From an uncultured Collinsella sp. (GTDB lineage Bacteria; Actinomycetota; Coriobacteriia; Coriobacteriales; Coriobacteriaceae), in assembly GCA_958427975.1 (NCBI GenBank), contig CAUAEH010000010.1, positions 1 through 47,007 on the forward strand: a DNA stretch of 47,007 nt. The letters are read 5' to 3'. The notes under the pieces are model-generated. The model did no database searches, was not told the origin of the DNA, and worked only from the letters and a program-made list of their open reading frames with translations. The translations under genes were made by a program, and so were the position numbers. Below, one piece after another: positions 15,986-24,865 of this stretch. Every line of letters begins with the position of its first letter. Position 1 is the stretch's first letter.

Positions 15986-17053
15986 CTACACTTCTCGCTT
16001 TCCCAGGGCGTTCGCTGCCATGCGTTTGCAGGCACCCAAGCGGCCAAACCTCAAGACGTCGTAATCGAACATGAGCTTTTTGCACTCACGGGCATTGGGG
16101 GCCTTGCTGGTAAGCGCCGCACGCACCATAGCAGCAACAGAAGGAGCGCATTGTGCGAGCGCAGTATCGCTGCCCACGGCAGAGCCGGCAAGCGCCGTGG
16201 CAACGGCAGCAAACACCTTGCCGCAGTCCGAACCCAGCAACCTGAGCGCATCGTACAGCACCAGATCGCATAGGAAGTACGCCAGGTCATCGGCATGCTG
16301 AGCATCGAGACCGTCGCGCTGCCAGTCAGCCAGCACCGCGGAGTAAATCTTCACGTGCTCCAGCAGACGTGTTTCGTCGTCGTAGCGCATGGTGTCCATG
16401 AGCGAGCCCTTGCGCGCCACACGGTAGTCGTACAGCTTGTTCGAAATAAGCGCGGTCTTGCGCGAGCGACCGTACACGGCAAAATCGAAGACCTGATCCT
16501 CGCCATACTTGACGGTTTCGTCGAACACGATCCCGTTGCCCAGCAAAAACTCACGCTTGCAAGCGGTGCGCCATGCAAAGGGGCGAGACGCTTCCTTAAA
16601 CAGCAAGTCAGAGCTATAGCCTTCAAACGACACATCGCGCGGGCTCAGAACATAGTTAAGCCACGGATACCCCGCCTCCAGCGGATACGGGTTCGCACCA
16701 AAGGTCAAAACGTCGCAGTCCTCGCGCTCAAAGGCATCTACGATCACACGGCACGCATCGGGCGTAAATCGGTCGTCGGAATCCAAGAACGCGACGATAG
16801 GCGCCGTGGACGCGGCGATGCCTGCATTACGTGCACTCGACAGGCCGCCGTTGAGCTTATCGACCAGCGTAAAGCGCGCGTCCTTTTCGCAATAGGCAGC
16901 CGCAATATCGCGCGAACCGTCCGGCGAGCCATCGTTAACCAGCACGCCTTCCCAATCGGGCATGTCCTGCGCAAGCAGGGAGTCCAAGCACCAGGCCAGA
17001 CACTCCTCCACTTTATAGATGGGAACGACAACGGAAATCTTGGGGGTAGCCAT
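15986..17053 (-). CDS. GT2 family glycosyltransferase
   Basis: A 355-residue glycosyltransferase. The start is the ATG at 17053 (MATPKISVVVPIYKVEECL) with AGGAG 9 bases upstream; a GTG two codons earlier is too close to that site. The GT-A core includes VLVNDGSPDGS, NGGLSSARNAGI and AFLDSDDRF (DxD metal site). The C-terminal half is helical, as in capsule and teichoic-acid type GT2 enzymes. It is the fourth gene of the minus-strand operon, 12 bases after the previous stop, and is coupled to the bimodular transferase. Acceptor and donor unknown. Confidence 0.87.
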   Translation of the reverse strand: MATPKISVVVPIYKVEECLAWCLDSLLAQDMPDWEGVLVNDGSPDGSRDIAAAYCEKDARFTLVDKLNGGLSSARNAGIAASTAPIVAFLDSDDRFTPDACRVIVDAFEREDCDVLTFGANPYPLEAGYPWLNYVLSPRDVSFEGYSSDLLFKEASRPFAWRTACKREFLLGNGIVFDETVKYGEDQVFDFAVYGRSRKTALISNKLYDYRVARKGSLMDTMRYDDETRLLEHVKIYSAVLADWQRDGLDAQHADDLAYFLCDLVLYDALRLLGSDCGKVFAAVATALAGSAVGSDTALAQCAPSVAAMVRAALTSKAPNARECKKLMFDYDVLRFGRLGACKRMAANALGKREV

Positions 17054-17065
17054 AGTCACTCGCTC

Positions 17066-18184
17066 CTACTGTGCGGCCGGAACGTCATCGGGGTGCGGGT
17101 TGTCGCCGTAGGTGCGCTGATACGTCAGCACGCGCCAGACCAGCGGCAGGCCGCCAATCTTAAAGTAATGCTTAAACGTATTGAGCTTGCCCGGCTTCTT
17201 AAAGTCAAAGCGCGAATCGATATAGGCGCGGGGCGACTTGACCATCAGGCGCAAATCGGTCTCGCCGTGTGGATCAAACAGCGACAGGTCAAAGCGACCG
17301 GCATCCCAGTCGGCCTTGAGCTCGGGTGAAGCCTTCTCCCAAAACTGCCCACGCAGCTCATCGACCAGGCGCTCATCATTCCAACGGTACGTATCGACCT
17401 TCATGCGCATTAAAATGCCCTGGAGCTGAGCCTTGAGCTCGAGACGCTCGTCCAAAAAGCGCTGCATCTCGGCATATTCGTCGCAAACGCAAAACACCTT
17501 GTTGGGCGAATTAACGGAGCTCTTCTCGTTATCTTGGCGATAGCACAAAATGGGGTCCGCAATAAACGCGGCGCGCTCGGCGCAAGCCCAAACCTTAAAG
17601 TTAAAGCCTGCGTCCTGATACGAGGCACCCGGCGTGGGAAGGAACCGAATCTGATTGTCGTTGAGGAACTCGCGCCGATAGATAGCCGACCAAATGGAAG
17701 GTTTGCGGTAGAAGATGCCCGGGCGATCGACAGGGCGATACGCGGCGCCCGTCATATGCTCGTCGATGATCCCAAACAGCTCACGGCGCTCGCTGGGCGT
17801 GGACCAATACAGGTAAAAGTCGCCCTTCACCACATCGGCATGCTCAGCATCGGCCTTGGCGACCAGCTTTTGGAGCGAATCCTCAAACATAAAGTCGTCG
17901 GACTCAAGGATGCCCACGTACTCGCCGCGCGCCATCTCCAGGCCGCGGTTCATCGAGTCGCCGTAGCCGCTGTTGGCTTTGTCGATCATCTTTACACGGG
18001 GGTCGCGCTCCATGTACTCGCGGATGATATCCGGCGAGCTGTCGGTCGACCCGTCGTTAATGCAGATGATCTCGATGTCCTTGAGCGTCTGCGCAACGGC
18101 GGAATCGAGGCACTCGCGCAGGTAGCGCTCAACATTGCAGATGGGAACAAGCAGCGAAACTTTAGGGGTATCAGAGTTCTGCAA
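17066..18184 (-). CDS. GT2 family glycosyltransferase (paralogue of the first operon gene)
   Basis: A 372-residue enzyme starting at a TTG (18184) with AGGAGG 5 bases upstream; the longer open frame to 18373 overlaps the neighbouring gene and lacks a ribosome site. The core motifs are KVSLLVPICNVERYLRECL, IICINDGSTDSS, ANSGYGDSMNRGL and GILESDDFM. It shares most of its N-terminal 130 residues with the gene at 19306-20409, so the two arose by duplication. The second half (PSIWSAIYRREFL, GASYQDAGF) is typical of capsular GT2 enzymes. It is the third gene of the operon. Confidence 0.86.
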   Translation of the reverse strand: MQNSDTPKVSLLVPICNVERYLRECLDSAVAQTLKDIEIICINDGSTDSSPDIIREYMERDPRVKMIDKANSGYGDSMNRGLEMARGEYVGILESDDFMFEDSLQKLVAKADAEHADVVKGDFYLYWSTPSERRELFGIIDEHMTGAAYRPVDRPGIFYRKPSIWSAIYRREFLNDNQIRFLPTPGASYQDAGFNFKVWACAERAAFIADPILCYRQDNEKSSVNSPNKVFCVCDEYAEMQRFLDERLELKAQLQGILMRMKVDTYRWNDERLVDELRGQFWEKASPELKADWDAGRFDLSLFDPHGETDLRLMVKSPRAYIDSRFDFKKPGKLNTFKHYFKIGGLPLVWRVLTYQRTYGDNPHPDDVPAAQ

Positions 18185-18258
18185 GAGAACCTCCTGTTGG
18201 ATAGCGTGTAACAGGGTTATTTTAGCAGCCGAGTTGCGGCGGGCGGCAGCGCTTGGAA

Positions 18259-19299
18259 TTAGATAAAGCGCTCCAGGCAGGCTTTGAGACCGCGAGTCGA
18301 AAGATAGAACAGCGTGGCGTCTGCCATCGAAACGCCCGAGGTCGCCGCAACGAGCTTCTGGGCAACACGGCAAACGGCGCCCTTAGCAGGCATATCCGCC
18401 CACTCCGTTCCCATAAACGTCGTGAGGTCCATGTTGACGCGAGCCGTCACGCGATGGAAGTCATCGGCATCCAAGCGCGCCAGGTCGAACACAATGAGGT
18501 CCAAAAACCAAGTTATCAGCTCGCCGGGGCACAGGTCCAAAAGACCGTAGGCCGCCCAGTCCTCCAAGACCTCCTCGAGCATCCTCATGTGGGCGTCAAG
18601 CTTTTTGGCGCGAGCCTCGGCACTGTTGAACTCGTGCGTCGCCGATTCACTCTCCATCACGTAGTGGTAGAACTTGTCCGGCATGACGACGGTCTTGCGG
18701 GCAAGCGCATAAGCCGCAAATTGGAAGACGACATCCTCGCCCAAAGCCAGACCGGGGGCGAAGCGAATGCCTTCGCGATTGAGCAGCTCGCGCGAAAAAG
18801 CCGCACGGCAGGCATAGGGCTGCGCATTCGAATGGAACAGCAGTTGGGGATCACGGGCGCCGAAGGTGCCAGCTTTGGGGCTCATGAGTTGCTGGACGCG
18901 TTTGGGGGCAGCATCGGCAGGTTCACAGACGCCGCCAAAAACGGCGGCCTCGGCATCCGCAGACTCCATGGCATGCAGCACGCGCTCGACCGTCTGGGCA
19001 TCGATGTAATCGTCGGCGTCCACAAAAAAGACGGTCTCGCCCTCGGCAGCATCGATACCGGCATTTCGAGCGCACGAGACGCCCGCGTTTTCCTGGTCAA
19101 TCACCAGTACACGATCGTCGACCTGCGCGATCTGGCGCAACGCGTTCAACGAATCATCAGTCGAACCGTCGTTGACGCAGACAACCTGAATCGAGCGCTC
19201 GGACTGGGCCAACAGCGAATCGAGGCATCGCTGAATCGAGCGCGCAGAGTTGTAAACGGGGACGACAATGGTAGCTTTAGGACACGAGGCCTCTCCCAT
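18259..19299 (-). CDS. GT2 family glycosyltransferase
   Basis: A 346-residue GT2 enzyme starting at the ATG at 19299 with AGGGGG 9 bases upstream, 6 bases after the stop of the preceding gene. GT-A motifs are TIVVPVYNSARSIQRCL, VCVNDGSTDDS, NAGVSCARNAGI and FFVDADDYID (DxD). The C-terminal region is alpha-helical and differs from its operon neighbours, which suggests a different acceptor. The 74-base gap to the next gene contains no clear terminator, so the operon probably continues through it. Confidence 0.87.
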   Translation of the reverse strand: MGEASCPKATIVVPVYNSARSIQRCLDSLLAQSERSIQVVCVNDGSTDDSLNALRQIAQVDDRVLVIDQENAGVSCARNAGIDAAEGETVFFVDADDYIDAQTVERVLHAMESADAEAAVFGGVCEPADAAPKRVQQLMSPKAGTFGARDPQLLFHSNAQPYACRAAFSRELLNREGIRFAPGLALGEDVVFQFAAYALARKTVVMPDKFYHYVMESESATHEFNSAEARAKKLDAHMRMLEEVLEDWAAYGLLDLCPGELITWFLDLIVFDLARLDADDFHRVTARVNMDLTTFMGTEWADMPAKGAVCRVAQKLVAATSGVSMADATLFYLSTRGLKACLERFI

Positions 19300-19305
19300 G
19301 CCGAC

Positions 19306-20409
19306 CTACCCCCTCAGCGATTCGATGAGGAAGGCAGCAACCACGCCTGGGCCTCCAACCGAGGCGTAATACTTAGCACGCCCCAAGGCACCATCCGTCG
19401 CAAAACTCGGGTGCTCGTCAACCCAGCCCTCAGGATCTTTGAGGATGACAGCGAGATTTGCGCGCTTCCACGGCTTGAGGTCGACAAGCGAAAAGTCCCC
19501 GGCGTCCAAGGCCGCCTGAAATTCCTTGGCCATCTGCACCAGGAACTCCTTATAGAACTTAGGCGCCAGGCGCACGTAGTTCCACATGTACGAATCGTAC
19601 TTAATGAGCTGATTGAACTTGAGCATGCGCGCGACATCGACGCTTGCGTGGTCGCGGGCATAATCCTCTCGAATCCAACGCTCAATCTCGGCATACTCGG
19701 TATTGACGCAAAAGACCTTAGCCGAAGAATTGACCGAGGAATTCTCGTTGTCCTGTCGATACGACAAAACAGCATCATGCAGGTAAACAGCCTTATCGGC
19801 GCACGCGATCACCTTAAAGGCGAATGACGTGTCCTGAAAGGATGCCCCCGGAGTCGGCAGGAACGTAATGCCGTTGCGCTCAAGAAAATCGCGACGGTAC
19901 ACTGCCGACCAAATCGACGGCTTTTGCTTAAAGAACTGCGTCGTATCGCTCGGGTGCACTGGCTTGCCACAGTCCTTGGCTTTAAACATCTCGTGCAGCG
20001 AACGGCGCTCCTCGGGCTTAGACCAGTAGAAATCAAAGTTCGCCTTCGCAAAGTCGGCATTATTGCTATCGGCGGCCGAGACAAGCTTTTCGAGTGCGTC
20101 GGACGCCATAAAGTCATCGGACTCCAAGATGCCAACGTACTTGCCACGCGCCATCTCCAGACCGTGGTTCATCGAGTCGCCGTAGCCGCTGTTGGCCTTG
20201 TCGATCATCTTGACGCGCCCATCGCGCTCCATATACTCGCGGATAATCGCCGGCGAGTTGTCGGTCGACCCGTCGTTAATGCAGATGATCTCGATGTCCT
20301 TGAGCGTCTGCGCCAGAGCGGAATCGAGGCACTCGCGCAGGTAGCGCTGAACATTGTAAATGGGAATAAGCAGCGACAGAACAGGGCTGCCAGAGGCGTT
20401 AGTAGACAA
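19306..20409 (-). CDS. GT2 family glycosyltransferase, first gene of the polysaccharide operon
   Basis: A 367-residue glycosyltransferase with a TTG start at 20409 and AAGGAG 6 bases upstream. Motifs are LSLLIPIYNVQRYLRECL, IICINDGSTDNS, ANSGYGDSMNHGL and GILESDDFM. It is closely similar to the product of 17066-18184 over the N-terminal third; the C-terminal parts diverge more. It opens the five-gene minus-strand operon, transcribed away from the acyltransferase at 20522. The 112-base divergent gap holds the promoters for both directions. Confidence 0.87.
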   Translation of the reverse strand: MSTNASGSPVLSLLIPIYNVQRYLRECLDSALAQTLKDIEIICINDGSTDNSPAIIREYMERDGRVKMIDKANSGYGDSMNHGLEMARGKYVGILESDDFMASDALEKLVSAADSNNADFAKANFDFYWSKPEERRSLHEMFKAKDCGKPVHPSDTTQFFKQKPSIWSAVYRRDFLERNGITFLPTPGASFQDTSFAFKVIACADKAVYLHDAVLSYRQDNENSSVNSSAKVFCVNTEYAEIERWIREDYARDHASVDVARMLKFNQLIKYDSYMWNYVRLAPKFYKEFLVQMAKEFQAALDAGDFSLVDLKPWKRANLAVILKDPEGWVDEHPSFATDGALGRAKYYASVGGPGVVAAFLIESLRG

Positions 20410-20475
20410 ATGTGCTCCTTAGGAAATACCTGTCGTTTCATGGTATCAAAGGGTCAGCGCGCCAGCGGGCGTTTA

Positions 20476-20481
20476 TATAAT
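20476..20481 (+). promoter_or_regulatory. -10 box for the acyltransferase gene
   Basis: A consensus TATAAT lies 40 bases before the acyltransferase ATG. No recognisable -35 lies 16-18 bases upstream, so it may be weak or activator-dependent. I could not define the opposite promoter for the glycosyltransferase operon. Confidence 0.45.
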
Positions 20482-20521
20482 CTATGGAGCTCGCAGAGGC
20501 AAACCGATAAGAAAGGACGTC

Positions 20522-21652
20522 ATGCAGCCCAAAGCCGCACGCAACATATCCATCGAAGCCTTGCGCTTGGTCGCGGTCGCCGGCATCGCGGTGTTTCACA
20601 CCTTTCAGTGGACCTTCCAGGCAACCTGTGTCGGCACCGCAGAATATGCCCCACTTGCGATGTTCCCCTATTCCGGCGTACTCGGTTTTATTAACTTGCT
20701 TGGCTGCTGGGCCAACGAGGTCTTCTTTATGATCTCGGGCTATTTTCTCATCGCTTCGGCCGCGCGTGCTTGGGACGGTGGAGCAACGTGGAAGTCGCAA
20801 ATGCAACGGACGGCGCAGCGCCTTGGCAAGGTCATTATGCCCACTGCGTTTTATTGCCTCGTGGCGCTCGCGTGGTCCACGGTCGTCTCACCCATTCCCG
20901 ATGTTACCCTCAATACGCACTACTGGTACACGCTAGGCCTTGAGTTTATCTGGGTCTATGCCGCCACGGTCTTCATGGCGACATGGTTTGGACTGGCTAA
21001 GAGTCGACTCCCCCAGAAAACCTACAAGACGACGGTCATCGCCGTTGGCATCCTCGCATTTGTTGTTAACGGGTATTTAGCCGCTATGAGTGCGACAAGC
21101 GCCGGCGAGTTTTCTTGGCTCCAAAAGTTCATGAGCGCCGCCACGTACGTAATCGCGTTTTTGATCGGCGGGCTGCTCCGCGACGTAACCGACGCCACGG
21201 ATTCGGACAGGGCGGGCGCCTTAGGCACGCGGTCGCTCGCAGCGGTTTTGGCATTCGTCACCATCCTGGAAGGCGAGCTCTCCTTCACCGGCAACCTCAC
21301 GGCGATGGCAACCCTCTCCTACAAATCGACCTCGCTGATCTCGTTTGCCCTCGCTGCCGCCTCCTTGCTCTTTGCGGCAACCCGACGCAGTGCCTCAGGC
21401 AATCCGTGGACTGCAGGTGTCATCGTCACCTTATCGACCGCCACGCTTGGTTTCTATGTGATGCAGTCGCTCACCAGTAGCCTGTGGCGTCCCGTCTTCA
21501 ATACGTTGCTCGCAAACATACTGGTCAGCCAAAACAGCCCGGTAGCTATATACATCGTCACGGGTACCGTCATTAGCATCGTCTTTGCCTTAGCGCTCCT
21601 CATCATCGACGCAGCTAGAAGCCTTATCGCTCGCAAGCTCAAGCGGCAATAG
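20522..21652 (+). CDS. Acyltransferase-3 family membrane protein
   Basis: A 376-residue protein with about ten predicted membrane helices. It begins MQPKAARNISIEALRLVAVAG, and the next part AVFHTFQWTF holds the conserved His of acyltransferase-3/OafA proteins; NEVFFMISGYFLIAS is the second family motif. Such enzymes O-acylate surface sugars, here presumably the polymer made by the flanking glycosyltransferases. GAAAGGACG precedes the ATG. It is divergent from the five-gene operon and 170 bases upstream of the next glycosyltransferase, with which it may form a unit. Confidence 0.83.
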   Translation: MQPKAARNISIEALRLVAVAGIAVFHTFQWTFQATCVGTAEYAPLAMFPYSGVLGFINLLGCWANEVFFMISGYFLIASAARAWDGGATWKSQMQRTAQRLGKVIMPTAFYCLVALAWSTVVSPIPDVTLNTHYWYTLGLEFIWVYAATVFMATWFGLAKSRLPQKTYKTTVIAVGILAFVVNGYLAAMSATSAGEFSWLQKFMSAATYVIAFLIGGLLRDVTDATDSDRAGALGTRSLAAVLAFVTILEGELSFTGNLTAMATLSYKSTSLISFALAAASLLFAATRRSASGNPWTAGVIVTLSTATLGFYVMQSLTSSLWRPVFNTLLANILVSQNSPVAIYIVTGTVISIVFALALLIIDAARSLIARKLKRQ

Positions 21653-21822
21653 ACACGCTACCGTCAGACGCTAAAGCCGCTACAGCCGTGACAGGTTCCT
21701 GCGTTTTATTCAAAACTTGCCGTCAAGGTGCGCCGAGCCTTTACAATAGGACAGTCCCAAGGACGTATTCGATAGCTTCCGTGCAGCGCATGCGCGCCGC
21801 GCGTGAAAGGATATATTGCCCC

Positions 21823-22842
21823 ATGCCTTCAACCCTTCCCGCTCCCATCGATAAGCTCGCCATCGTCGTCGTTACGTACAAGCGTCAGGAACTCCTGGCC
21901 AACTTGTTCGACTCCATGACCGAGCTCACGGCAACGCCCTGGCGCATCGTGATTGTCGATAACGAGAATTCGCGCGAGACCGAGGCCATGTGCACCGCAT
22001 TCAACGAGCGCCTGGCCAACCTATGGGGCATCGACACCAATCAGCCCGATTCGCAGGGTAACACCGACCGCGTTATCTACGCGCCGCAGCTTGAAAACGG
22101 TGGCGGCGCGGGCGGCTTCTCCGCAGGCACTAAATGCGCTTACGACCTGGGCGCCCAGTGGTTCTGGGTGATGGACGACGACGTGCTCGTCATTCCCGAA
22201 GGCATCGAGCGTCTTGCCAAGTGGACCGACCGCTACGATGTCATCCAGGGTTCGCGCCTGGACTTTGACGGTGGCGCCTTCTTTTGGCAATACCAGCTTA
22301 TCCTTTCGCTTGGCATCCCCAACCCCATCGCTAAGTGGGACCTGGGCCCCGAGGGCTACCGCGCCATGAACCAGTTGTGCTTTGAAGGCGGCCTGTTCTC
22401 GCGCCGCGTAGTCGACAAGATCGGCCTGCCCGATGCGCGCTTTTTCATCTACGGCGACGATGCCTGCTATGGCTACGTTGCCAGCCAGCACTTCCCCGCC
22501 GCCGTGGTCGCCGACGTGGTGCTCAAGCGCGCCCGCGCCGTCTCTAACTGGGATATCGCCGGCAAACGCCAGCTCAACTCCACGAGCGACACCAACCGCT
22601 ACTACATCATGCGCAATCGCGGCTTTTTGGCCCGCTACATGCAGATTTACGGTGACTACCACCCCATGCTATTCCGCCTGGGCAATGCCGCGACCTTCTG
22701 CAAGGAATTCATTCGCCTGGCTGCGGTCGACAAATGCTTTAAGACCGGTATTCCGGCGCTGCGCCGTGGCATGAAGGACGCCCGCAAGATCATCAAGGAC
22801 CCCGACTGGAAGCCCATGCCGCCCATGAAGGACACCGAGTAA
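21823..22842 (+). CDS. GlfT2-like galactofuranosyl/rhamnosyl-type GT2 glycosyltransferase
   Basis: A 339-residue transferase. The ATG at 21823 (MPSTLPAPIDKLAIVVVTYK) is preferred, with GAAAGG 12 bases upstream. Motifs are IVIVDNENSRET, LENGGGAGGFSAGTK and FWVMDDDVLVIPE (DDD metal site), then FEGGLFSRR and FFIYGDDACY. The ENGGGAGGF/DDD combination is typical of GlfT2-like galactofuranosyltransferases and of several rhamnosyltransferases. It ends 24 bases from the convergent gene at 22867. Which sugar is added is not decided by the sequence. Confidence 0.84.
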   Translation: MPSTLPAPIDKLAIVVVTYKRQELLANLFDSMTELTATPWRIVIVDNENSRETEAMCTAFNERLANLWGIDTNQPDSQGNTDRVIYAPQLENGGGAGGFSAGTKCAYDLGAQWFWVMDDDVLVIPEGIERLAKWTDRYDVIQGSRLDFDGGAFFWQYQLILSLGIPNPIAKWDLGPEGYRAMNQLCFEGGLFSRRVVDKIGLPDARFFIYGDDACYGYVASQHFPAAVVADVVLKRARAVSNWDIAGKRQLNSTSDTNRYYIMRNRGFLARYMQIYGDYHPMLFRLGNAATFCKEFIRLAAVDKCFKTGIPALRRGMKDARKIIKDPDWKPMPPMKDTE

Positions 22843-22866
22843 CGGAAGCCGGAAACACCTCGGCGC

Positions 22867-24663
22867 TCAAAGCCGCTGGCACACCGTAGCCACATGCTGC
22901 CCATCAAAACCGAACCCCCAGCGCATGCGACCCACGCCAGGGCGCGGTACACGGATTTCGTCGATGCCATCGCGCTCTATGTCGAGTAGCGACTGCACGG
23001 CCAGCAATTCCAACCCCAGCGCATCCACATCGGGGTCATACATCAAGTTAATCGTTATAAGCGGGCGCTCGTCCAGCATGCCGATCGTGTCAGCTACGTC
23101 GAACACAGCGCCCGTAGGAAAAACCTGGATGTCCCAGCGACCCGCGCCACACTTTCGCCTCGAAGCAGGATTGGCATAGCCCGGCAAGCCAAAGCAGAGC
23201 CCCTGCAAGAGCAGATGATATGGCAGCGGCTTATCTGGGTCGGTCTCACCGATTCCCGCATCCCCCAGGATGCGGCTTAGCGCCCGCTTCACGGTATCCT
23301 CGTTCCCACGGCACAGCCCGTCGCGAAACGCATCGACGTCTCGAATGTCTTCGGCAGCGCACTCAAACCACTCAACAATCACTAGACGCAAGGCCTGGCG
23401 AAGCTCTTTATTGGGCAATCGCAAAGCACGGAGGCGATCGCCATGCTCTGGCTCCTCAGTCATATCCGTCGTCAGGAAACCGGACAGATATAGCGCTGTC
23501 CACATTCCATCGTCAGGCGAGACATCTGGCTCTGCAGTGCCCAAACAAAGCGGGACCTCAGCGCACCCATGGGCCTCGAGCAAATCGAACAAGACCGAAA
23601 GGCGGTCGAGATTCCACCCGGCAACTACCCTACTCAGGCAATCGGCATATCCATACAGGTCGGCACGCACGGGCGCCGTGCAGCCTCGGTCCAGAAAACC
23701 GATCACACGCGCTGGATTCGAGCAATAATCCCTACCAAACCGATATCCCTCGAGCCATTCACGCGCATCATCAAGGTATTCCTCGCGCCCAGCATGATTC
23801 AACAGAGCCTGGACCTCGGCATCCGAAAAGCCGAACCAACGGTCACACCACGTCGAAAGCGGCGTCGTCAGATAATACGAGCAGCCGTGCAAAGAAAGCG
23901 CCGCTTCGGCAGGGCCGGGACACTCCCCCATCAGACATGCAAAGCGTAGCGAATGGCCCGCGGCAGCAATGGCGTCAAACAGCACACGGTCAAGTAGCCC
24001 TGCCGGATCGGCGCCGGAAGCGCCCCTCGCGCTCGCACGGCCCAACCACGCCGCGTCATACCCATCAACGAGCAATACAACCTGTTCATCGCAGGCCATC
24101 TCCAGCAGCTCAATGAGCACACCGAGCACCGAGTCAACCTCGTCCGCGCTCGCCACGCCACGCGCAACACGTTCGATGTGACGCACCTTATCTCGAGCTA
24201 AATCAGGAGCCTCCAAGAGCGCCAACAAGCGAGCGCACTCGCCCGAAAGGGCATCGCGCACGACGTCGGCAATAGCGGCACCACGCCTCGCAGCGCCAGA
24301 AAAGTCCAGCGATATCACCGGATAGCAAGCATATTCATCCCGATAGCGCCCACCGTCTGCATCCCAAATCTGAGCATTGGCAAACAAACGCTGATCAGCG
24401 CGACCAACCGCTGGACGCTCCAGAAAAGCCCTGAGCGTCGACAAGTTCATGCTTTTGCCAAAACCCTCGGGTCGACAGCACACCACAACGGACGCGTCGC
24501 AGTCCAACACATCGGCAATAAACATGGTCTTGTCGACCAGCGTGCAGCAACCAAGAGCCTCCGCATAGTCGTGCATGCCAATGGGCAAAGCCGCATCGTC
24601 GGCACAGCCGATCAAACGCACGCCAAAGCCAGCAGCACAATCAACATTTGCCTGTTCAGACAC
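22867..24663 (-). CDS. AAA-ATPase-like / PD-(D/E)XK nuclease superfamily protein, degenerate motifs
   Basis: A 598-residue protein of the AAA-ATPase-like family that is abundant in gut anaerobes. The GTG at 24663 is chosen because AGGGGG lies 9 bases upstream. Near residue 40, TLVDKTMFIADVL precedes the P-loop CCRPEGFGKSMNLS. The Walker B region reads VVLLVDGYDAAW, where relatives have a DEYD-type sequence. Near the end GAGRWDIQVF keeps the GRxD nuclease motif, but the following strand is ITINLMYD without the usual E-x-K. ATP binding seems retained, while hydrolysis and nuclease activity look compromised. It stands alone, convergent with the GlfT2-like gene. The family's cellular role is not established. 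Confidence 0.72.
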   Translation of the reverse strand: MSEQANVDCAAGFGVRLIGCADDAALPIGMHDYAEALGCCTLVDKTMFIADVLDCDASVVVCCRPEGFGKSMNLSTLRAFLERPAVGRADQRLFANAQIWDADGGRYRDEYACYPVISLDFSGAARRGAAIADVVRDALSGECARLLALLEAPDLARDKVRHIERVARGVASADEVDSVLGVLIELLEMACDEQVVLLVDGYDAAWLGRASARGASGADPAGLLDRVLFDAIAAAGHSLRFACLMGECPGPAEAALSLHGCSYYLTTPLSTWCDRWFGFSDAEVQALLNHAGREEYLDDAREWLEGYRFGRDYCSNPARVIGFLDRGCTAPVRADLYGYADCLSRVVAGWNLDRLSVLFDLLEAHGCAEVPLCLGTAEPDVSPDDGMWTALYLSGFLTTDMTEEPEHGDRLRALRLPNKELRQALRLVIVEWFECAAEDIRDVDAFRDGLCRGNEDTVKRALSRILGDAGIGETDPDKPLPYHLLLQGLCFGLPGYANPASRRKCGAGRWDIQVFPTGAVFDVADTIGMLDERPLITINLMYDPDVDALGLELLAVQSLLDIERDGIDEIRVPRPGVGRMRWGFGFDGQHVATVCQRL

Positions 24664-24796
24664 CAAAACGTTCCCCCTAAATCGCAGCACGATGCCAATT
24701 GTAATGACCGCATCGCATGTACCGATGTCGCCGCGCAAACATATCGGGCAACGGTAGTAACAAGAGGTGTGAGGGGGCACAATTAATCGTTGCACA

Positions 24797-24833
24797 ACAA
24801 AACGGGGCCCGATACATTCGCACCGGACCCCGT
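24797..24833 (-). terminator. Terminator of the sortase-anchored surface protein gene
   Basis: The minus strand reads ACGGGGTCCGG, a loop, then GGGCCCCGT followed by TTTTG. The arms pair with one bulge. It lies 33 bases after the stop at 24866. Confidence 0.75.
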
Positions 24834-24865
24834 CCCGACTATTTAGTTATCTGGCAACTGAGAGC

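Noticed and set aside
18185..18373. Longer N-terminus for the GT2 gene at 17066
   Set aside because: The extra 63 residues overlap the adjacent glycosyltransferase and have no ribosome site, while AGGAGG lies just before the TTG at 18184.
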